Part shown: in pieces, positions 1 through 7,345 of the stretch
How the letters are laid out: each line of letters opens with the position of its first letter
Position numbering within the stretch: the stretch's first letter is position 1
Assembly (NCBI GenBank): GCA_029866215.1
Contig: JARWZU010000063.1
Location: 1 to 38,915, forward strand
Length of the DNA: 38,915 bases
Reading direction: 5' to 3'
Source: Akkermansiaceae bacterium
GTDB taxonomy: Bacteria > Verrucomicrobiota > Verrucomicrobiia > Verrucomicrobiales > Akkermansiaceae
Program-made: the position numbers and the translations under genes
Notes under the pieces: model-generated
Databases searched by the model: none
Seen by the model: only the letters and a program-made list of their open reading frames with translations
Told to the model about the DNA's origin: nothing

Positions 1-15
1 GCCAACGTTTTCATC

Positions 16-438
16 ATGTCAGAACCAGAGAACAAGCCATCGAGAGCATTTCTGCCCTATCCCGTTTCGACCTTGAGCCCTCCGATCATTCCGAATGATC
101 TAACTTCGTTCAAATCGCGTGGTATTTCTCAAGTCGAACGCGACCTGCAGCAGAAACTACAGGAGATACGAGAGTCTTACCTCGCGACGATCGATCATTT
201 CAACTGGAACAAGCTCGTTTATGAGGCTGACATTCAGTTTGAGCCGATCATCGGTGGGACTTACTACCTTTACGAAATGCGCGGGCGTCATCTGCTGTCG
301 ATGATTTCTCCAGATGAATGGGCCCAGAAGCACCTCGCGACCGTCCGCTTGAATATGGACCGCCAGTGGAAGATCGTCGAAACGGCAGCCGACGTCGATT
401 CCCGTGAGCTCTTCGGCACGGTCGAGGCAGAATCCTGA
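16..438 (+). CDS. DUF2452 (C1orf50-like) protein of unknown function
   Basis: A 140-residue soluble protein with no signal peptide or membrane segment. The N-terminal third carries an LPYPVSTLSPP segment (about residues 13-23), followed by a predicted helix rich in Gln, Glu and Arg (about 38-62). The most diagnostic stretch is YYLYEMRGRHLLSMISPDEW (about 82-101). It matches the YYLY...G...S.ISP.EW pattern I recall from DUF2452, the family of human C1orf50. No catalytic motif is evident and no function is known. The ATG start gives a protein of normal length for bacterial members. The gene lies just upstream of alr on the same strand, separated by 45 bp that contain a hairpin, so the two may be transcribed separately. 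Confidence 0.75.
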   Translation: MSEPENKPSRAFLPYPVSTLSPPIIPNDLTSFKSRGISQVERDLQQKLQEIRESYLATIDHFNWNKLVYEADIQFEPIIGGTYYLYEMRGRHLLSMISPDEWAQKHLATVRLNMDRQWKIVETAADVDSRELFGTVEAES

Positions 439-444
439 GCGTCA

Positions 445-467
445 ATTCTTGCCAGTGGGGCAAGGAT
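445..467 (+). terminator. Candidate weak terminator after the DUF2452 gene
   Basis: A 9 bp stem with one G-T wobble (445-453 with 459-467, core CTTGCC/GGCAAG) closes a 5-nt loop. It is followed by CTTTAGTTTAA, only moderately T-rich. It fills most of the gap between the DUF2452 stop and the alr start. It could be a weak terminator or an mRNA-processing hairpin. Confidence 0.4.
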
Positions 468-483
468 CTTTAGTTTAACGCTT

Positions 484-1593
484 GTGAGCGAACCCTTCCC
501 AGTTTCTCCGCCGCGCGCATGGGCGGAGATCGATCTCGGCGCGATGAAACAAAATCTCGCCATTGCTCGCGAGGCGTTTGGTGGGGCTTTGATGGTGGTG
601 GTGAAGGCTGGGGCTTATGGCCATGGGCTTGAGGAGATTGCCAAAGCACTCGCCGCCGAGCAGTTGGCATTCTTCGGGGTGGCGAATGTCGGTGAGGCGC
701 GCCGCATCGCGGCAGCAGGAGTCTGCACGCCGATTTATTTATTAGGAGCTACCTGGGCCGAAGAGCGTGAGGAAATTGTGGCCCGCGACTGGGTGCCTTG
801 CATTTCATCGATGGCGGAGGCGGAGCACTTCGATCGGCTAGCTGCGGCAAACGGCAAGCGCTTAAAGGTGCACCTGGCGGTGGATACTGGGATGGGCCGC
901 GGAGGTTTTTTGGCAGAGCACTTGAAAGCGCAGATCGGTGAACTTGATGGCCTGATGAACCTCGAAATCGAGGGGATCGGCTCGCATTTGCCTTCGGCTG
1001 ATGAAGACGAGGACTTCACCCGAGGTCAGTTCCAAGACTTTCGAGACTTGGTCGATGCGCTTGGGGGTACAGGGCGGTTCAAGTGGCGGCATCTTTCGAA
1101 CAGTGCGGGTCTCCTCGGATATGACCAAGGCATTTGCAATTTGTCGCGCCCGGGCTTGATGCTGTATGGCGTATCGCCACTCCTCGGCTTCCAAGAGCGG
1201 CTTGCCACGGTGATGACGCTCAAATCGAGGGTCACTCTGGTACGGACCTTGCCTGCGGGCCACGGGATTTCCTATGGACGGCAATTTGTGACCGAGCGAC
1301 CTACGCGGGTGGCGACCATCGGCATCGGCTACGGCGATGGCTACCCGCGCCATGTCTCGGGGAAAGGCGCCGAGGTATGGATTCGCAACCGGCGATTCCC
1401 GATCCTTGGGAGGATCACCATGGATCAAATCATGGTCGATGTGACCGCGGCCGATGAGATCCACGAGGGGGACGAGGTGGAAATGTTCGGGCCCCACTTG
1501 CCTGTCGCCGAGGTTGCAGAAAAAGCGGAGACGATCGTGTGGGAGATTTTCACGGGAATCACTCCGCGGGTGTTGAGGCACTACAAGGCTTAG
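484..1593 (+). CDS. alr: Alanine racemase
   Basis: PLP-dependent racemase converting L-alanine to D-alanine for peptidoglycan precursors, in the cytoplasm. The 369-residue length fits the family. The N-terminal TIM barrel has the PLP-lysine motif VVVKAGAYGHG with K41 as the Schiff-base lysine; the family usually reads KANAYGHG, so Asn is replaced by Gly at position 43. The C-terminal beta domain has HGISYGRQF, which supplies the second catalytic tyrosine, then IGIGYGDGYPR and LGRITMDQIMVDV. The start is GTG with no Shine-Dalgarno; it keeps the usual short lead-in before AWAEIDLGAMKQN. No cell-wall neighbours lie next to it. Confidence 0.96.
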   Translation: MSEPFPVSPPRAWAEIDLGAMKQNLAIAREAFGGALMVVVKAGAYGHGLEEIAKALAAEQLAFFGVANVGEARRIAAAGVCTPIYLLGATWAEEREEIVARDWVPCISSMAEAEHFDRLAAANGKRLKVHLAVDTGMGRGGFLAEHLKAQIGELDGLMNLEIEGIGSHLPSADEDEDFTRGQFQDFRDLVDALGGTGRFKWRHLSNSAGLLGYDQGICNLSRPGLMLYGVSPLLGFQERLATVMTLKSRVTLVRTLPAGHGISYGRQFVTERPTRVATIGIGYGDGYPRHVSGKGAEVWIRNRRFPILGRITMDQIMVDVTAADEIHEGDEVEMFGPHLPVAEVAEKAETIVWEIFTGITPRVLRHYKA

Positions 1594-1717
1594 TTTCGGA
1601 GTCGGGCCCCGACGGTTTCCACGGCTTTTGAATTTCATGGATTGCATCTGTGATCAGATTTGGAAGAATGGCCCGTCGTGGAACGTAGTTCCAAAATAAC
1701 CCAAACCAAAACTCGCC

Positions 1718-2983
1718 ATGCAACCCATTCTTCATCGTCGCGCCTTTCTCCGAAATTCCACGCTATTGGGTGTGGGCTTAGCGGCAAATTCCGTCTTAGC
1801 GGTAAATTTAACATCGGGGGTCAAGAAAGTGAAGGTGGGGCTCATCGGTTGCGGGGGCCGGGGCGTTGGCGCAATTAGGAATTTCATGGAAGCCTGCAAA
1901 ATCCTAGGGATTGAGGCGGAGTTGGTGGCTGTGGGTGACGCGTTCAAGGAGAAGGCGGAGGGTGCGGGGAAAAGCTTTTCGCTTCCCGCCGACCGTTGTT
2001 ACGGAGGATACGACAACTACCAGAAAGTTCTCGCCAGCGACTGCGACTACGTCGTGATGGCGACCCCTCCAGGATTCCGGCCGCTGCATTTTGCGGCCGC
2101 GGTCGAGGCAGGAAAGCATTGCTTCATCGAGAAGCCCGTCGCCGTCGATGCCCCCGGCGCGCGGTCCGTGATGGCGACTGGGGAACTTGCCGCTGCCAAG
2201 GGGCTCGCGGTGGTGGCTGGAACCCAGCGCCGCCACATGGCGGACTACCTGAGAAATAAGGCCCTCATTGACGCCGGAGCCATCGGCCAAATCAAAGGTG
2301 GGGTGGTCCAGTGGAATGGCACGGTGCCATGGACGAAGCACCGAAATGAAGGGGAATCTGCCGCTTCCTACATGACACGCAACTGGCTCAATTTCACCGA
2401 ATTGTCTGGCGATCATATTGTCGAGCAGCACGTTCATAATCTGGATGTAGCGGTTTGGTTTTTGGGTCGTTTACCGGTGTCGGCGGTCGGCTTCGGGGGG
2501 AGAGCCCGCCGTGAAACCGGCAACATGTTTGACTTTTTCAGCGTGGACTATGACTTCGGAGACGATGTCCACATCCACAGCCAATGCCGACAAATCAGTG
2601 GAACTTACGGGCGGGTGGGTGAATCGTTCACCGGCACCGAAGGGAGCTGTTATGGAGGTGGCAAGCTGAACGGTAAAAAGGTCGTCATTCCCGAGATCAA
2701 AGTCGATTCAAGCAACGGCCAAGTGCAGGAGCATATCGACATGATTCGCAGCGTGAACGGTGGGAATCCTCTCAATCACGCGAAGCGCATCGCTGAAACC
2801 ACGCTGGTCGCGATCATGGGCCGGATTTCTGCATACACCGGAGAAATCGTCCGTTGGAATGACCTCGTGAAAAACGAACAATCCCCGCACTTTGGCGCGA
2901 CCTGCACGCCGACGGCGCTCGACTTCGAGCGTGGCCCGATCACGCTGCCTGCTGAGGTTCCTCCGGTGCCCGGCAAGGCATGA
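1718..2983 (+). CDS. Gfo/Idh/MocA family oxidoreductase with Tat signal
   Basis: NAD(P)-dependent oxidoreductase of the Gfo/Idh/MocA family, 421 residues. The N-terminus has a twin-arginine export motif (HRRAFLRNS, residues 6-14) and a hydrophobic stretch ending near LAANSVLA, so the enzyme is probably exported already folded with its cofactor. The Rossmann glycine motif is GLIGCGGRG (41-49). The family EKP motif is at 138-140 (HCFIEKPVAVD). A downstream HNLDVAVWFLG segment matches the usual substrate-domain H-x-x-D position. Substrate is unknown; exported members in this group are often linked to sugar or glycan breakdown, but nothing here fixes that. It ends 1 bp from the stop of the converging GT2 gene. 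Confidence 0.92.
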   Translation: MQPILHRRAFLRNSTLLGVGLAANSVLAVNLTSGVKKVKVGLIGCGGRGVGAIRNFMEACKILGIEAELVAVGDAFKEKAEGAGKSFSLPADRCYGGYDNYQKVLASDCDYVVMATPPGFRPLHFAAAVEAGKHCFIEKPVAVDAPGARSVMATGELAAAKGLAVVAGTQRRHMADYLRNKALIDAGAIGQIKGGVVQWNGTVPWTKHRNEGESAASYMTRNWLNFTELSGDHIVEQHVHNLDVAVWFLGRLPVSAVGFGGRARRETGNMFDFFSVDYDFGDDVHIHSQCRQISGTYGRVGESFTGTEGSCYGGGKLNGKKVVIPEIKVDSSNGQVQEHIDMIRSVNGGNPLNHAKRIAETTLVAIMGRISAYTGEIVRWNDLVKNEQSPHFGATCTPTALDFERGPITLPAEVPPVPGKA

Positions 2984-2984
2984 T

Positions 2985-3740
2985 TCATAGTGGCGGCATG
3001 CGTTTGCGGATGCGCAGCAGGGCCGCCAGCATGGACCACGCATCGCGCAGGGGTTTGACCGTGCCGCCAGGTTTTTCAATCCAGTTGACGGGGATTTCGC
3101 GCCAAGTAGCGCCGCCTTGCTTGAGCGCGCAGAGCAGCTCTGAGTCGAATGCTAACCCATTTTCTGAAAGCTGGTCAGCGACTCGGCGATAGTCGGACGC
3201 CCGCAGGACTTTTGCGCCACACTGAGGGTCCTCACACTGCAGGCCGAGTAGCCACTGGGCCGCTGTGAGGAAGCCACGATGAAACAGCCCACGCCATGGG
3301 CTCTCCACGATCTCGGTGGTCGCGGTTCGCCGCCGGATGGCGATCACCGATTGGTCGAACTCCAGCGCCGTGGCGATGAGGCGCAATTTTTCCTCCGGGG
3401 TCACGCTGCCGTCTGCATCGACGAAGGTCAGCCAGTCGGCATCCGTTCGAGTCGCCCATGCTTCGCGCACCACGGCACCCTTCCCTTGATGGTCCGCGGC
3501 GAAATGCAGATGCACCTTGGGGAAAATTTCCATAAAAGACTCTCTGAGTTGGTGGAGAGGTTCGCGCTCGTGATCGCCCGAGCCATCGTCCGCGATGACC
3601 CAGTGAATCGTGAGTGGCGATGCCGCAAGAGCCACCGCAAGCTCTGCCCCGAATGACGCCAAGCGCGACGAGTCATTCCAGACGGGAGTGACAAGAACGA
3701 TGGTGACGGATGGATCGTGCATGATTGGATATGAAACCAT
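2985..3740 (-). CDS. GT2 family glycosyltransferase (DPM1/DPG synthase-like)
   Basis: A 251-residue glycosyltransferase with the GT-A fold of family 2. Visible motifs are VTPVWND near the N-terminus, the nucleotide-binding DDGSGD (about 51-56), the metal-binding FVDADG (about 106-111), and QCEDPQCGAKVLR, which resembles the acceptor-side Q.D.QCG.K motif of polyprenyl-phosphate mannosyl/glucosyl synthases. No C-terminal transmembrane helices are present, so it would act at the membrane surface. A second ATG at 3722 (MHDPSVTIV) is an equally plausible start. It diverges from the Agl23-like gene; the pair could supply a lipid-linked sugar and use it, but that link is inference. Confidence 0.88.
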   Translation of the reverse strand: MVSYPIMHDPSVTIVLVTPVWNDSSRLASFGAELAVALAASPLTIHWVIADDGSGDHEREPLHQLRESFMEIFPKVHLHFAADHQGKGAVVREAWATRTDADWLTFVDADGSVTPEEKLRLIATALEFDQSVIAIRRRTATTEIVESPWRGLFHRGFLTAAQWLLGLQCEDPQCGAKVLRASDYRRVADQLSENGLAFDSELLCALKQGGATWREIPVNWIEKPGGTVKPLRDAWSMLAALLRIRKRMPPL

Positions 3741-3790
3741 CAGAATAACATTGCGAGCTTATCATTTCTTTCAAACGATCAACTCCACAG

Positions 3791-5296
3791 ATGACACGAG
3801 CCGCCATCATCGCCTGCTGGATTGCGGTAGTCCTTGCCGGAGGATTTCTACGCTTCGATGAGCTTGCGAGTCGTCCGTTTCATGCCGATGAAGCCACGGG
3901 GGCACGCCTTGCTGCGGTGCGCATGGGATCGGGCGACTATCATTTTGACCCGACTCATTTTCACGGGCCCACCATGGGGTACTTGGCCATTCCGATGTTC
4001 CGCGGGTATGGCGAAAATGAATGGGCTGAAATGACGAAAACCCCACCGCGCCTGCTGGTGGCGATGGCCGGCACCTTGGTCTTCTTGATTCCGCTGGCAT
4101 GGCGGCGGCGTTTTGGCGATGGCCCAACGCTATTCGCGGCGGCGCTGTTAGCGACCTCGCCCTTGTTGGTTTACTACAGCCGGATGTTTATTCACGAGTC
4201 GCTGTTAGTGCTGTTCGGAATGCTAGTGCTGGCATCGTGTGCGCGGGCACCACGCTGGGGGATTCCAGGGATTTTAATTGGGCTAATGTTTGCCACCAAG
4301 GAGAGTTTCGCGATTAGCATGATCGCTTGGATGGCTGCGGCTACCTTGGTGCTCATCGAGCAGCGGCAAGCCCTGAGCCGCGCATGGTGGGCCAACGCGT
4401 GGCAATCCTATGGGAAATCGATCGGCCTCTCGATACTCACCGCTGCATTTGTTTCAGGGTATTTCTATACTGATGGATTTCGCCATCCCACTGGAGCACT
4501 GAATGCCGTCCGCACATTTTTTGAATACAAAACCGTGGGGGGCCACGAAAAATCCATCGGCTATTATTTTGAGCTTTTGGTGCTACCGTTCAAATCCGGC
4601 GGGACTTGGTGGTATGGTACACCCGTGGTGTTTGTCGCCTTGTTAGGATTCGTTGCAAGCTTCCGGCGCGATGTGAACTGCCCACGCGCCATTCGGTTTC
4701 TTGCGTACGCCACGCTCGGCCATTTTTTCATCTACAGCGTCATCGCCTACAAGACGCCTTGGCTTGCGTGCTTGCCTTGGGCGCATGCGTGTCTGTTGGG
4801 CGGACTGAGTCTAGTAGGTTTTTTTAACAAGGATAAATGGCTCAAAATAGCACTCGGTTTGTTAGTAGTGTTCTGCCTTGCGACCCAATGGACCCAAGCT
4901 CGATTTGCGACCGGCCGCTTCGCCTCCGACGAGCGCAATCCCTTCGCCTATGTCCCTACCCGAAGTGACCTCGAAGACCTATCTCCGTGGCTGAAAAAAC
5001 TCGGCCAGACTGCGCCAGAGACCACCCTCGAACCCGTGGCGGTTATCGGAACAGATTACTGGCCGTTGCCATGGTATCTGCGGGCCTTCAAGCGAGTCGG
5101 CTATTGGGGTAACCCGCCAAGCAGCCTTATGGAATTTCCTTTGGTGTTTGCCATGCCCGAGGTGGAAGATGCTGTTTCAAACCAGCTCAAAACAACTCAC
5201 ACCGCTCTACCACGGGGGCTCCGTGCGGGAGTTTCCATCACGCTTTTTGTGAAGAACGAAGTTTGGAACCGATGGATGAAATCCGCAAATGACTGA
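3791..5296 (+). CDS. Agl23-like (TIGR03663-type) membrane glycosyltransferase
   Basis: A polytopic membrane protein of 501 residues. The first hydrophobic helix is followed by LRFDELASRPFHADEATGA (about 22-40). This matches the acidic first-loop motif (R.FHxDEA) of the protein-mannosyltransferase/ArnT-like GT-C superfamily and especially of proteins annotated as flippase activity-associated protein Agl23. About nine hydrophobic segments follow, then a soluble C-terminal part from about residue 385. It probably transfers a sugar from a polyprenyl-phosphate donor on the outer face of the inner membrane; acceptor unknown. It overlaps the apbE-like gene by 8 bp, which suggests co-translation, and diverges from the GT2 gene over a 50 bp gap. 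Confidence 0.82.
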   Translation: MTRAAIIACWIAVVLAGGFLRFDELASRPFHADEATGARLAAVRMGSGDYHFDPTHFHGPTMGYLAIPMFRGYGENEWAEMTKTPPRLLVAMAGTLVFLIPLAWRRRFGDGPTLFAAALLATSPLLVYYSRMFIHESLLVLFGMLVLASCARAPRWGIPGILIGLMFATKESFAISMIAWMAAATLVLIEQRQALSRAWWANAWQSYGKSIGLSILTAAFVSGYFYTDGFRHPTGALNAVRTFFEYKTVGGHEKSIGYYFELLVLPFKSGGTWWYGTPVVFVALLGFVASFRRDVNCPRAIRFLAYATLGHFFIYSVIAYKTPWLACLPWAHACLLGGLSLVGFFNKDKWLKIALGLLVVFCLATQWTQARFATGRFASDERNPFAYVPTRSDLEDLSPWLKKLGQTAPETTLEPVAVIGTDYWPLPWYLRAFKRVGYWGNPPSSLMEFPLVFAMPEVEDAVSNQLKTTHTALPRGLRAGVSITLFVKNEVWNRWMKSAND

Positions 5297-6140
5297 GCCC
5301 GTTCCAGCAGCGCGCCTGTTCACTCACGAGGCGATGAATACGACGTTTTTTCTCAGGATCTGCGAGCCTGATGCAACCACGGCGAATGGGATGGCGAGAG
5401 AATGTTGCGATCAGATTGATCTATTGGAATCTCGCCTCAGTCGTTTTTTTGATGGCAGCGATGTTTCAAGAATCAACCGCATGAGAGCGGGAGAGACGCT
5501 TTACCTCAGTGAGTCTTGCCACCAATGCCTGCTCGTCGCGTTGCAGGGGAATTCGCTAACCGGAGGATTGTTCGACATCACCCTAGGCCGTCCGATCGCC
5601 CACTTGAAATCACGGCAGGATGGCGCCGAGCCTGAAATCGTGGGTCAGTTGATCATTCACCCTGATACTCCCGCCATCACTTGCGAATCCCCTGGCCGTG
5701 AGATCGATCTCGGCGGCATCGGCAAAGGCTTTGCTCTCGATTTGCTTCGGCAGCTCTTGGTCGATTGGGGCGCGGAGGGAGGTCTCCTCGCTGCGGGTGC
5801 AAGCTCACTGATTGCCTTTGGCTCTGCCGCATGGCCTATTGATCTCACGGGAGATTGCGCCACGCAGCGGATTACCTTGATGAATGCCGCACTGAGTGCC
5901 TCGGGTTCGGGCATTCAAGGCAGCCACATCGTCCACCCTAGAGGAGAAAATGCCATGCCTGTGAATCCCTCCCGCCGAGTTTGGGTGAAATCTCCCACCG
6001 CCGCGATGGCAGAAATCTGGTCCACCGCTTTGATGCTACTGGATCCCAAAGACGTTCCTGCTTTCATCGCTGGCGATGATTCGATCGACGCGGTTTACCT
6101 CGATGATGGCGAACACGTCCAGCGAGTGATTTCATGTTAA
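5289..6140 (+). CDS. apbE: ApbE-like FAD:protein FMN transferase
   Basis: Resembles the ApbE family, which moves FMN from FAD onto a Thr/Ser of partner proteins such as Nqr/Rnf subunits; 283 residues. Family landmarks in order are AMNTTFFLRI (15-24), GGLFDITLGRP (92-102), REIDLGGIGKGFALD (137-151), the ALSASGSG segment (201-208), SHIVHPRGE (212-220, usually H.xDPRTG) and AEIWSTALMLLD (241-252, usually ADALSTAL). The acidic metal ligand is therefore Glu242 instead of the usual Asp, with Thr246 retained. There is no lipobox or signal peptide, although ApbE is normally a periplasmic lipoprotein. No Nqr/Rnf gene or flavinylation target is nearby. It overlaps the upstream gene by 8 bp. Confidence 0.85.
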   Translation: MTEPVPAARLFTHEAMNTTFFLRICEPDATTANGMARECCDQIDLLESRLSRFFDGSDVSRINRMRAGETLYLSESCHQCLLVALQGNSLTGGLFDITLGRPIAHLKSRQDGAEPEIVGQLIIHPDTPAITCESPGREIDLGGIGKGFALDLLRQLLVDWGAEGGLLAAGASSLIAFGSAAWPIDLTGDCATQRITLMNAALSASGSGIQGSHIVHPRGENAMPVNPSRRVWVKSPTAAMAEIWSTALMLLDPKDVPAFIAGDDSIDAVYLDDGEHVQRVISC

Positions 6141-6167
6141 GAAAATCCAAGATCGACGCCGACGCTT

Positions 6168-6191
6168 GGTATACTTTTGTGATCCTATACC
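6168..6191. other. GGTATA/TATACC inverted repeat in intergenic gap
   Basis: Two 6 bp arms (6168-6173 and 6186-6191) separated by 12 nt, followed by CTTTTGTT. It sits 28 bp after the apbE-like stop in a 187 bp gap that otherwise shows nothing clear. It may be an operator or a weak AT-rich terminator for the upstream pair. No convincing promoter was seen for the gene at 6328. Confidence 0.3.
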
Positions 6192-6327
6192 TTTTGTTAA
6201 TGGTTTTGGTTTTCTAAAGGTTTGGCGTATGACCTATTCGTTGGATTGAAGAAATTGGATGCGGTTGCAGGCGGGGATTCATGGAATCTTCTTGAGTCGA
6301 TGACGATGATGCTCTAATAAGCCTAGG

Positions 6328-7320
6328 ATGAAACTGATTGTCGATTCATCCCGTTGCGGTCATGTTTCGTTCGATACAGTGGCGGAGTTTGAAAGCGCGA
6401 TTTTAGCTGATCCGCTTGTCGAGGTGGCCCGACCGAGTGGGCGTTTTCTTGCAGAGGGCCAATGCTTGCTTCAGCGAGTTGTCAGAAAATTGGGTTATTC
6501 GATTGTTCCCGATATCGATCCCGAGCGTGCCTCGAATCCCATGAACGATCCGAGGCATCTGTTTGCGGTGCTGATGCGTTTGGATGCGATTCCCTTTGGC
6601 GATTATGGTTTGGCTTTAAATGGCAACCGAAGTGCTTTTCTCTTTGATGCATGGCCCGACCGCCACGATTTGATCGTGGCATTTGCCGAAGAATATAAAA
6701 TCAATCATCTATTCGTATCTGCATCCCAAGCGGCTGATGCCCTACGAGCGCGCCTTCCGAAAACCCATGTTCACTGGATTCCGGAGGGCATCAACCCTGA
6801 TGAGTACCACTTCGATTTGCCTGAGGAGAAGTCGATCGATGTGCTGGCGCTGGGGAGAAAATATGATGCCTATCATCAGGCCATCGTCGGGCATTGTGAG
6901 GAACGCCAGAGGCAATATCGATATGAAAAAGTGAAGGGCCAGCTCGTGTTTGATTCTCGTAGCGAATTCATCGACGGGTTGGCGCGATCCAAAATTGTAG
7001 TTTGTGTTCCTTCGAGTATGACCCACCCCGAACGCTCGGGCGCGATTGAGACCATGACCATTCGCTACCTCCAAGCCATGGCTTCCAAGTGTCTCGTGCT
7101 TGGGCACATGCCCGCGGAAATGGGCGAGTTGTTCGATGATCAACCTGTGATCGAAATCGACATGCAGCAACCGACTCTTCAGCTAGATTCGATCTTAGAT
7201 CACTTCGCCGATTACCTGCCGCTGATTGAGAGAAACTATCAGGCGGTGCACCAGCATCACTCATGGAGTCACCGCTGGGAACAAATCAAGAAAACCTATC
7301 AGAACGCAACGCCGGCATGA
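6328..7320 (+). CDS. Family 1-type glycosyltransferase
   Basis: A 330-residue soluble protein. The C-terminal half has GT-B fold features of glycosyltransferase group 1: VDVLALGRKYDAYH-like start of the second Rossmann domain (about 171-184), IVVCVPSSMTHPERSG (about 225-240) and the donor-binding segment ETMTIRYLQAMASKCLVLGH (about 243-262), in which the family's E.x.A-type helix is recognisable. It ends with WSHRWEQI, as in many group-1 enzymes. The N-terminal acceptor domain is less recognisable. Donor and acceptor are unknown. It stands alone after a 187 bp gap and has no visible Shine-Dalgarno; the three bases AGG abut the ATG. Confidence 0.72.
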   Translation: MKLIVDSSRCGHVSFDTVAEFESAILADPLVEVARPSGRFLAEGQCLLQRVVRKLGYSIVPDIDPERASNPMNDPRHLFAVLMRLDAIPFGDYGLALNGNRSAFLFDAWPDRHDLIVAFAEEYKINHLFVSASQAADALRARLPKTHVHWIPEGINPDEYHFDLPEEKSIDVLALGRKYDAYHQAIVGHCEERQRQYRYEKVKGQLVFDSRSEFIDGLARSKIVVCVPSSMTHPERSGAIETMTIRYLQAMASKCLVLGHMPAEMGELFDDQPVIEIDMQQPTLQLDSILDHFADYLPLIERNYQAVHQHHSWSHRWEQIKKTYQNATPA

Positions 7321-7345
7321 GCGCCGGTTGAGTGATCATTGAGAC

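Noticed and set aside
1601-1613. Palindrome GTCGGGCCCCGAC after alr as terminator
   Set aside because: The loop would be 1-3 nt and only three T follow, so termination is not convincing.
2984-2984. Terminator between the converging oxidoreductase and GT2 genes
   Set aside because: The stop codons are 1 bp apart and no hairpin with a T-run was seen at the junction.
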